64,000 nucleotides of DNA from Acidobacteriota bacterium (lineage in GTDB: Bacteria; Acidobacteriota; Vicinamibacteria; Vicinamibacterales; SCN-69-37): assembly GCA_020853395.1 (NCBI GenBank), contig JADYYY010000007.1, positions 248,001-312,000 on the forward strand. Reading direction: 5' to 3'. The stretch's first letter is position 1, and every line of letters begins with the position of its first letter. Made by a program: the position numbers and the translations under genes. This document shows positions 17,216-24,111 of the stretch, piece after piece. The notes beneath the pieces are model-generated. The model was not told where the DNA came from, did not search any database, and saw only the letters and a list, made by a program, of their open reading frames with translations.

Positions 17216-17937
17216 CTTGATGGGATTGGTTGGTGCTGTTCGGAAGGGCGGATCGGCCGCAGGCGGAACCAACTGGCGCCCAGACGGCTGATGAGCGCAC
17301 TCTGGACGACGCGAGGTTGCTAGCTATCCGTGAGACGGCATCACCAGCAGCATGACGCTCTTGGGGACAGCGTCGGCGCACACTGTGGACTGGGGCGTCA
17401 CCCGGCGTTACCGACGACGCATGCAGCCGGCGTCATCAGCCATCGTCCGCAACCAGCTCCAACGCGAGAACTGCTCGAGCAACTTCGTCGTGCTCCACTG
17501 CGGCTCAAGGGTCGGCCTGGCAGGGCCGCCGCTCTCGGGCGGTGACTCGGCTGGCGCAAGCGACGCAAGCGCCATGAGGATCAGAACCGCATTGTGGCGC
17601 TCATCCTTCTGTCGTCGTGCGCTGCCAGAGATCGGAAGTGATGCAACAACCAGAATCCCGCTGCCGCTCGAGCGCACATGCCGCTGCCCTACCAAGCAGG
17701 GCGCGTGCGGGCGCATGGCGCGTTGAACCGCTACGATAGGAGCTGCGACGCATGCGTGGTCCGGTTCCTTGTGCCGCGCACGGACGTTCTCGCCGCGCAG
17801 TCAACTGACGCTGGCAGGCGCCTCTCCTTCACCGTCGCACCGTCGTCGCTATCTGGCACTTGCCCGCGTCACAGCACATTCGGGCCAGACATCCGCCGGC
17901 ACGACAATCGACTCCGGAGATCGAGACCGCTGACATC
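17216..17937. other. 720-bp segment enclosed by inverted arrays, no recognised gene
   Basis: This segment lies between array A4 (left arm) and A5 (right arm), the position occupied by genes in the other array pairs. I recognise no product in it. A minus-strand open frame of about 102 aa (17408-17716) contains a signal-peptide-like stretch (NAVLILMALASLAPAES) but resembles no family I know, and a plus-strand frame overlaps it. It may be decayed or novel cargo; neither is demonstrated. Confidence 0.45.
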
Positions 17938-18205
17938 GGCTCGTTCCTCTCGCCCGTCGTACCGGTCGTACCCGCAGTACCCGAGTCAAGATGACCTGCG
18001 CCAGCTCGTTCCTGTCGCCCGTCGTACCCGTCGTACCGGTCGTACCCGTCGTACCCGAGTCAAGATGACCCGCGTCAGCTCGTTCCTGTCGCCCGTCGTA
18101 CCCGTCGTACCGGTCGCACCCGTCGTACCCGAGCCAAGCTGACCCGCGTCAGTTCGTTCCTGTCGCCTGTCGTACCCGTCGTACCGGTCGTACCCGTCGT
18201 ACCCG
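17938..18205 (-). repeat. Family A array A5 (right arm, four units)
   Basis: Four tandem units read on the minus strand. Their CTCGTTCC-type tail landmarks start at about 17940, 18005, 18079 and 18153, giving spacings of 65, 74 and 74 bp. The 65/74 difference is one 9-mer. The 9-mer head ends about 6 bp from the stop codon of the MFS gene at 18212. Confidence 0.9.
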
Positions 18206-18211
18206 CGTCTG

Positions 18212-19486
18212 CTACTCCGGCAACCCTTGGCCTTTCGTTTCGATCGAGAGCGGCAGCAGGGCCAGGCCGATGAGGAACGCGATCGCGGTGAAGGCGACCG
18301 GCGTGCCGATCGTTCCCATCGCCGACACGCCCCAGCCGACGAGGAACGTGATGCCCGCGCCGGCGAAGCGGCCGACCGAGCTGATGAAGCCGAGGGCGCT
18401 CGCGCGGCACTCGGTGCGGTACTGTTCCGGCAGCCAGAAGAGGTACGTCGTGAAGTTCGCGCCGCCCAGTCCAAGGAAGAACAGCAGACCGATGAACCAG
18501 GCGAGCGCGCCGGCCTCGAAGTAGAACGCCACGCCGAAGGTCAGCGTGATCGACAGGCACATGATCGCGAAGAACACGGCCGTCACGGGGCGGCGCCCCC
18601 AGCGCTCGGCGAGAAACGGCACGATGAGCGCGCCGGTGATGGTGCCGCACGCGAGCAGCACCGTGCCCCACGACGCCAGGCGCGCCGCGCTCGGCGCGGT
18701 GAGCCCGGCCTTGCCTGCAAGGAACGTGATGGCGGACGGCACGTAGACGGATCCAGCCCACAGCCCTGAGATCGAGCACAGCATCAGCGTCGAGTTGACG
18801 AGCGTGCGCCGCCGGTATTCCGGCGAGAACAGCGCGGCGAGCGAGGCGGCGGCCGACGATGACGGACGCCAGCGGACGGGCTCGTGCACGCTGCGGCGGA
18901 TCCAGGCGACGAGCAGGGCCGGCGCGCCGCCGACCACGAACATCGCGCGCCAGCCGTAGGTCGCGCCGATCCAGGCATTGAGCAGGCCGGCGACGAGCAT
19001 CCCGATGTAGTAGCCAGTCTGCATCAACCCGGCGCCGAGCTTGCGGCGCCGCTCGGGCCACTCCTCGGCGATGAAGGTCGAGCCGAGCGTCCACTCGCCG
19101 CCGACGCCGATGCCGGCGAGCAGCCGGAAGATCGCGAGCTGCCAGACGTTCGTCGCGAACGCGCCCGCGAAGGTGAAGAGCGAATAACAGAGGATCGTGA
19201 GGCTGAGCGTGCGGACGCGGCCGAAGCGATCGCCGACCGGTCCCCAGAGCATCGAGAACCCCCAGCCGACGAGAAACAGCGAGAAGCACAGCCCACCGTA
19301 GAACCCGACGTTCGCCGTCGTCGGCTCGATGCCCGAGCGCGGGAGCAGCTCGCGCAGCGCCGGCACCATCACGAGCGCGTAGATGAACGAGTCCACGCCG
19401 TCGAGCGCCCACCCGCCCCACGCGGCGAGGAACCCTTTCTTCTGATTCGCGGTCAGCCGCGCGTCCGCGGCGGTCGTCGACGACAC
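18212..19486 (-). CDS. MFS transporter (metabolite:H+ symporter type)
   Basis: This is a 12-helix major facilitator protein of about 424 aa. The family A-loop motif GPVGDRFGRVRTL lies between helices 2 and 3, and LLAGIGVGGEWTLGSTFIAEEWPERRR matches the aromatic-acid/sialate-type symporter branch (helix 4 and following loop). The substrate is likely a carboxylate or sugar acid (inference). I chose the GTG at 19486 because a TATACT hexamer lies only 7 nt upstream; a GTG at 19537 would add 17 residues. Array A5 begins about 6 bp beyond the stop codon. Confidence 0.87.
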   Translation of the reverse strand: MSSTTAADARLTANQKKGFLAAWGGWALDGVDSFIYALVMVPALRELLPRSGIEPTTANVGFYGGLCFSLFLVGWGFSMLWGPVGDRFGRVRTLSLTILCYSLFTFAGAFATNVWQLAIFRLLAGIGVGGEWTLGSTFIAEEWPERRRKLGAGLMQTGYYIGMLVAGLLNAWIGATYGWRAMFVVGGAPALLVAWIRRSVHEPVRWRPSSSAAASLAALFSPEYRRRTLVNSTLMLCSISGLWAGSVYVPSAITFLAGKAGLTAPSAARLASWGTVLLACGTITGALIVPFLAERWGRRPVTAVFFAIMCLSITLTFGVAFYFEAGALAWFIGLLFFLGLGGANFTTYLFWLPEQYRTECRASALGFISSVGRFAGAGITFLVGWGVSAMGTIGTPVAFTAIAFLIGLALLPLSIETKGQGLPE

Positions 19487-19493
19487 GGCGCGC

Positions 19494-19499
19494 AGTATA
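19494..19499 (-). promoter_or_regulatory. Candidate -10 element (TATACT), MFS gene
   Basis: TATACT on the minus strand is separated by 7 nt from the GTG at 19486. The same hexamer and spacing occur before the acetyltransferase GTG at 23319. Confidence 0.5.
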
Positions 19500-19576
19500 G
19501 ACGCAATGCCGGCCGCCGGTCGGAGCAGACAGGGCACTCCCGCAACGACCGCGCCGCCTCGACGGCGTCGCGTGCT

Positions 19577-20971
19577 TCAGGCAATCGCGCGCTCAGGCGC
19601 GAGGTACTCGATGCGCCGCGACATCAGCGCGTTCAACGATCGATGCGGATCGACGAGACGGCCGGGCGTGAACAGCCGCTCGCGCAGGTGCTCGGTGTCG
19701 TCGTGGCCGACGGCGCCCGTGAAGATCTGCTGAAGGTACTCGACGCCGAGCGCCGAGGGTCTCATCCGGTCCGCGTCGTAGAAGGCGGGGTGCAGCCGGC
19801 GGGCGTGGATGTGGCCCCACGTGTCGCGCAGCCCGGCCACGGGGAATCCTTCGACCCGGTACCCGCGGTCCCGCGTCCATCGCAGCGCGGCGATCGTGTT
19901 CCGCTCGCCCGCCAGCAGGAGATCGAGCGCATGGCCCCCGAGCTGCGCGGCGTGGAAGCGATCGAAGAGCAGCGGACGTCCTCCACGCTGCGTGTGGCCG
20001 ACCTTGCGCGTGAAGATGACGTCCCGCGCGTGATCGCCGCGTCGCAGCCTCCGGAAGTACCGGTCGCCGATGCGGTCGACCAGCAGCAGACGCAGCGCGT
20101 CCGCCGCACCGGTGAACACCTTGTTGCCCGCCGGATCGGTGGACGCGTTCGCCGCGCCGAGCAGGCGGCCCGACGCGTCGCGAATGCCCTCGCCGCAGAC
20201 AATCACCACGTTCTTTTGCGCGTCGTAGAGATCGATGACGCGATCGACGAGCAGGTCCACGTCGACCGGATGCTCCGGCGTGAGGATGACGTCGGGCTGC
20301 CCGTACGCGGAGCCGAGCGCGATGTAGCCGGACTCGCGGCCCATCACCTCGATGATCGCGATGCGCCGGTGACTCTCGGCCGTCGTGCGGATGCGCTCGA
20401 CGCCGCTCGCCGCCACGAACACGGCCGTCGCGAAGCCCGGCGTGACGAAGTTGACCATGTCATCGAGCACCACCGTGGGACGGACGGCCGCCTGCCGATA
20501 GGTCCAGCCGCCGGCCGCCGCGGGATCCCGCTGCCACGTCGACGGCTCGTCCGCGTAGTTCAGGCCGAGGTCGTTGTCGATCGTCTTCGGAGCGAGCACG
20601 GCCGGCAGGTGTGCGGACAGCGCCTGCATGCCGTTGAGCGTCCCGTCGCCCCCGACGCAGATCAGCCCCTCGATGCCAAGGCGCCGAAGCCGGTCGACGA
20701 TGACGGCGACGGTTGCCGGATCGTCGCCCGACAGGTAATCCCGCGACGCGCCGAGCAGCGTGCCGCCAATCGTCGGGTCGATCTCCGGGATCGGCTGGAA
20801 CAACGGATTGAGGTAGACGTGCGGCAGCCGCGGATTGAAGAGGCTGTTGAATCCCTTCAGCAGGCCGATCACCGAGACCCGCCGCGCGCACGCACGCGTG
20901 ACCACGCCGTGAATCGTTGCGTTCAGCGCCGGCGTATCGCCGCCCGCGGTCAACAAGCCGATGCGCGTCAT
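19577..20971 (-). CDS. pfkA: 6-phosphofructokinase, mixed ATP/PPi-type signature
   Basis: The 464-aa enzyme phosphorylates fructose 6-phosphate in glycolysis. Motifs: GGDTPALNA at about 10-18, phosphoryl-donor loop GGDG at 107-110, catalytic PKTIDND with Lys129 and Asp132, and substrate motif MGRESGYIA near 225. Gly110 is the ATP-type residue (PPi enzymes have Asp), while Lys129 is typical of PPi-dependent and the ATP-using long-form lineage (bacterial ATP-PfkA has Gly). The long C-terminal part also fits that lineage. ATP use is the better guess. A strong GGAGGAG precedes the ATG. It is divergent from the M20 peptidase. Confidence 0.9.
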   Translation of the reverse strand: MTRIGLLTAGGDTPALNATIHGVVTRACARRVSVIGLLKGFNSLFNPRLPHVYLNPLFQPIPEIDPTIGGTLLGASRDYLSGDDPATVAVIVDRLRRLGIEGLICVGGDGTLNGMQALSAHLPAVLAPKTIDNDLGLNYADEPSTWQRDPAAAGGWTYRQAAVRPTVVLDDMVNFVTPGFATAVFVAASGVERIRTTAESHRRIAIIEVMGRESGYIALGSAYGQPDVILTPEHPVDVDLLVDRVIDLYDAQKNVVIVCGEGIRDASGRLLGAANASTDPAGNKVFTGAADALRLLLVDRIGDRYFRRLRRGDHARDVIFTRKVGHTQRGGRPLLFDRFHAAQLGGHALDLLLAGERNTIAALRWTRDRGYRVEGFPVAGLRDTWGHIHARRLHPAFYDADRMRPSALGVEYLQQIFTGAVGHDDTEHLRERLFTPGRLVDPHRSLNALMSRRIEYLAPERAIA

Positions 20972-21127
20972 CGACGCTCCTCCGCCGGTGCCTCGACCGG
21001 CCCTCGGGTAATCGGGCCGGGTGAGAGCCGCTTGAGGCCGCGGCGAAATCCCGGCCTGCCGCGCCGCCTCGAAGAGACCGCCTCCGTCGGGCCTGCGGTA
21101 CCGGATAATGTCGCGCGGAGGATGTCC

Positions 21128-22738
21128 ATGGCCCGCCTGCTCCGCCTGCTGCTCGCTCTCTCGTTCGTGCTCGCGCCTTCACTCGACGCCGCCGGGCAGG
21201 GCACTCCGCCTGCCGCCGTCCGCTCCCCGCAGCAGGTCGCGACCTGGAAGACGATGGCCTCGGAGAACGTGGACAGCATGGCCAAGCAGATCCAGGTCAT
21301 GGTGGATTCGGTCTTCAGCTTCGGCGAGCTGGGCTTCCAGGAGGTCGAGACGTCGAAGTACCTGACCGGCATCCTCGAGAAGAGCGGCTTCAAGGTCACA
21401 CGCGACTTCGCCGGCATCCCGACCGCGTGGGTCGCGACCTGGGGCAGCGGCAAGCCGGTGATCGCCCTCGGCTCGGACATCGACGGCATTCCGCAGGCCT
21501 CGCAGAAGCCAGGCGTGGCGTACCGCGATCCGGTCATCGCGGGTGCGCCCGGCCACGGCGAAGGACACAACACCGGCATGCCGCTCCAGATCACCGCGGC
21601 GCTCGCGGTGAAGCAGATCATGGAGCGCGAGAAGCTGCCCGGCACGCTCGTGCTCTGGCCGGGTGTGGCCGAAGAGCTGCTCGCGACGAAGGCCTGGTAC
21701 GTGCGCGAAGGCATGTTCAAAGACGTCGACGTGTGCCTGTTCGCCCACGTGGGCAGCAATCTCAACACCTCGTGGGGACAGGGCGGCGGCACGGGCCTGA
21801 TCTCGATCGAGTACTCGTTCACCGGCGAGACCGCGCACAGCGCCGGCGCGCCGTGGCGCGGACGCAGCGCGCTCGACGCGGTGGAGCTGATGAACGCCGC
21901 CTGGAACTACCACCGCGAGCACATGCGGCTGCAGCAACGCTCCCATTACGTGATCACCAACGGCGGCTATCAGCCCAACGTCGTCCCGCAATACGCGAGC
22001 GTCTGGTACTACTTCCGCGAGACCGACTACGCGCACATCAAGGAGATGTGGGACACCGGCAACAAGATGGCGGAAGCCGCGGCGATGATGACGAACACCA
22101 CCTGGACGTCGCGCATTCTCGGCGCCGCCTGGCCGCAGCACATGAACAAGCCGGTGGCCGAGACGATGTACGCGAACATCCAGAAGGTCGGGCTGCCGAA
22201 GTGGACCGATGCCGATCAGACGCTCGCGAAGGGGCTGCAGAAGGAACTGAAGAACCCGCAGCAGCCCGGCCTGGCCATGGCGCTGTCGAAGCTCGACGGG
22301 CCGGTCGCCGAAGAAGATCAGCGCGGCGGCGGGTCCGACGACATCGGCGACGTGTCCTGGACCGTGCCGACCGTCACGCTGCGCTACCCGTCGAACATCC
22401 CGGGCCTGCCCGGCCACAACTGGTCGAGCGCGATCGCGAGCGCGACGCCGATCGCCCACAAAGGCGTGCTGGCCGGCGCCAAGGTGCAGGCCATGACGGT
22501 GCTGGACCTGCTCACGAACCCCGACCTCGTCAAGCAGGCCTGGGCCTACTTCAACGACGTGCAGACGAAGGACGTGAAGTACATCCCGCTCATCGCGAAG
22601 GACACCCCGCCGGCCATCCATCTGAACAAGGAGACGCTCGAGAAGTACCGGGAGGAGATGCGGAAGTACTACTACGACCCAAGCCAGTACGACACGTATC
22701 TCGATCAGCTCGGGATCAAGTATCCGACAGTCAGGTAA
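21128..22738 (+). CDS. Secreted M20 family amidohydrolase (AbgB-like)
   Basis: This 536-aa exported M20D-type metallopeptidase resembles the p-aminobenzoyl-glutamate hydrolase subunit AbgB. A signal peptide covers residues 1-23. The metal-site loop usually reads GHGCGHN but here is GHGEGHN (Glu145 in place of the Cys ligand, His147 kept). GVAEELLATKAW holds the catalytic Glu-Glu pair, and HSAGAPWRGRSALDAVELMN is the dimerisation/substrate region. The GGAGG at 21117-21121 favours the ATG at 21128 over the one at 21122. The very long open frame running in from 18884 is a shadow of other genes. Array A6 starts on the base after the stop. Confidence 0.88.
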   Translation: MARLLRLLLALSFVLAPSLDAAGQGTPPAAVRSPQQVATWKTMASENVDSMAKQIQVMVDSVFSFGELGFQEVETSKYLTGILEKSGFKVTRDFAGIPTAWVATWGSGKPVIALGSDIDGIPQASQKPGVAYRDPVIAGAPGHGEGHNTGMPLQITAALAVKQIMEREKLPGTLVLWPGVAEELLATKAWYVREGMFKDVDVCLFAHVGSNLNTSWGQGGGTGLISIEYSFTGETAHSAGAPWRGRSALDAVELMNAAWNYHREHMRLQQRSHYVITNGGYQPNVVPQYASVWYYFRETDYAHIKEMWDTGNKMAEAAAMMTNTTWTSRILGAAWPQHMNKPVAETMYANIQKVGLPKWTDADQTLAKGLQKELKNPQQPGLAMALSKLDGPVAEEDQRGGGSDDIGDVSWTVPTVTLRYPSNIPGLPGHNWSSAIASATPIAHKGVLAGAKVQAMTVLDLLTNPDLVKQAWAYFNDVQTKDVKYIPLIAKDTPPAIHLNKETLEKYREEMRKYYYDPSQYDTYLDQLGIKYPTVR

Positions 22739-23105
22739 CCGGTGCGACGGGGAACGACGGGTACGACAGGGACGACGGGTACGACAGGCGAGAGGAACGA
22801 GCTGACGCAGGTCATCTTGACTCGGGTACGCCGGGTACGACCGGTACGGCGGGTACGACGGGCGACTGGAACGAGCTGACGCAGGTCATCTTTGACGGGG
22901 TGCGACAGGTACGGCCGGTACGACGGGTACGACAGGCGACTGGAATGAACTGGCGCGGCTCATCTTTGACCGGGACGACAGCTACGGCCGGTACGACGGG
23001 CGACTGGAACGAACTGACGCAGGTCATCTTGACTCGGGTACGACGGGTACGACCGGTACGGCGGGTACGACGGGCGACAGGAACGAACTGGCGCGGGGAT
23101 CATCT
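22739..23105 (+). repeat. Family A array A6 (left arm, five units)
   Basis: Five tandem units begin at the base after the M20 peptidase stop codon. Tail landmarks (GAACGAnCT) at 22795, 22869, 22943, 23008 and 23081 give spacings of 74, 74, 65 and 73 bp, so units differ by whole 9-mers. The head is at the left and tails point toward the GNAT gene. Array A7 is the inverted partner beyond that gene. Confidence 0.92.
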
Positions 23106-23305
23106 TCGATTGGGTCACGGCGCGAGGCGGGCGGCTGGACGGTCCTCATGGGCACGACGACTCGGCCGGGAGGACGGGTGGCCAACGCCGGTGTTCGAGA
23201 GCGTCGGCCTGGGCTGAAGTCGTGTGCCGACAGCCAGTGTCGTCCGCTCTCAGGGGCGTCGCGCGTGCCGCGGCTTGGATGCGGGCCGGTCCAACCAGGG
23301 CTGGC

Positions 23306-23311
23306 TATACT
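23306..23311 (+). promoter_or_regulatory. Candidate -10 element (TATACT), acetyltransferase gene
   Basis: TATACT is followed by 7 nt and the GTG at 23319. It supports that start over the longer upstream frame. Confidence 0.5.
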
Positions 23312-23318
23312 TGGCGGC

Positions 23319-23819
23319 GTGCCGTCCATTGCCGTCCGGCTCCGTCGCGCCGCAGTCGGCGACCTCGAGCGCATCAACGCTATCTACAACCACTTCGTTC
23401 TGACGTCGACGTGCACCTATCAGGAAGATCCGGACACGATCGACGCGCGGCGGGCCTGGCTCGAGCAGCACGGTCCGCAATATCCGGTCATCGTAGCGCT
23501 GGCCGACGATCTCGTCGTCGGCTGGGGATCGTTGTCGCGCTTCCACGCGCGGTCGGCGTACCGCTACACCGTGGAGAACTCGGTGTACGTCGACCACGAG
23601 TGGCAGCGGCAGGGGATCGGCTCGTCGATCCTGCGGGATCTCATCTCGCGCGCGCGCCTCATCGGATACCAGACCATCGTCGCCGAAATCGACGCCGAAC
23701 AGACGGCCAGCCTCGCACTCCACGCGCGACACGGCTTCGAGCCCGCCGGCCGCCTCCAGGTGGTCGGCTACAAGTTCGGCCGCTGGCTCGACGTGGTCTA
23801 TCTGCAGAAGCGACTGTAG
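23319..23819 (+). CDS. GNAT acetyltransferase (phosphinothricin acetyltransferase-like)
   Basis: The 166-aa protein is a single GNAT domain. The start VRLRRAAVGDLERINAIYNHFV and the segment TCTYQEDPDT match the PAT/MddA group that acetylates phosphinothricin, methionine sulfone or related amino acids. The acetyl-CoA pyrophosphate loop is HEWQRQGIGSSILRDL at about 93-108, and the C-terminal part LALHARHGFEPAGRLQVVGYKFGRWLDVVYLQ is also characteristic. The GTG at 23319 is chosen because a TATACT element precedes it by 7 nt. The gene is the only one between inverted arrays A6 and A7. Its last two codons and stop form the left arm of a perfect hairpin. Confidence 0.88.
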   Translation: MPSIAVRLRRAAVGDLERINAIYNHFVLTSTCTYQEDPDTIDARRAWLEQHGPQYPVIVALADDLVVGWGSLSRFHARSAYRYTVENSVYVDHEWQRQGIGSSILRDLISRARLIGYQTIVAEIDAEQTASLALHARHGFEPAGRLQVVGYKFGRWLDVVYLQKRL

Positions 23820-23850
23820 CCGAAGGGCGCCCACCCTTCGGCTACAGTCG
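23811..23850 (+). terminator. Perfect 17-bp inverted repeat spanning the GNAT stop codon
   Basis: The left arm 23811-23827 (CGACTGTAGCCGAAGGG) is exactly complementary to 23834-23850 with a 6-nt loop. The stop codon TAG at 23817-23819 lies within the left arm. No T tract follows, so it is either a terminator without a U run (bidirectional in principle) or an mRNA 3'-end stabilising hairpin. Confidence 0.7.
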
Positions 23851-23882
23851 AACGATCGCCAACGATCCGTCGGCCCCCCAAC

Positions 23883-24105
23883 GTTGACCAGCGTCAGTTC
23901 GTTCCTGTCGCCCGTCGTACCTGTCGTCCCGGTCGCACCCGTCGGACCCGCCAAAGATGACGCGCGGCAGTCCGTTCCTGTCGCCCGTCGTACCCGTCGT
24001 CCCGGTCGCACCCGTCGGACCAGCCAAAGTTGACCCGCGTCAGTTCGTTCCTCTCGCCCGTCGTACCCGTCGTACCAGTCGTACCCGTCGGACCAGTCGC
24101 ACCGA
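23883..24105 (-). repeat. Family A array A7 (right arm, three units)
   Basis: Three units read on the minus strand, with tail landmarks at about 23898, 23971 and 24044 (73-bp spacing). The 9-mer head ends about 6 bp from the stop codon of the amidase gene. It is the inverted partner of A6 around the GNAT gene. Confidence 0.9.
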
Positions 24106-24111
24106 TCTCCC

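Noticed and set aside
18884..21127. A 1284-aa open frame that runs into the M20 peptidase
   Set aside because: The first 740 or so codons are antisense shadows of the MFS and phosphofructokinase genes and are Arg/Asp-rich; the real start has a Shine-Dalgarno and signal peptide at 21128.
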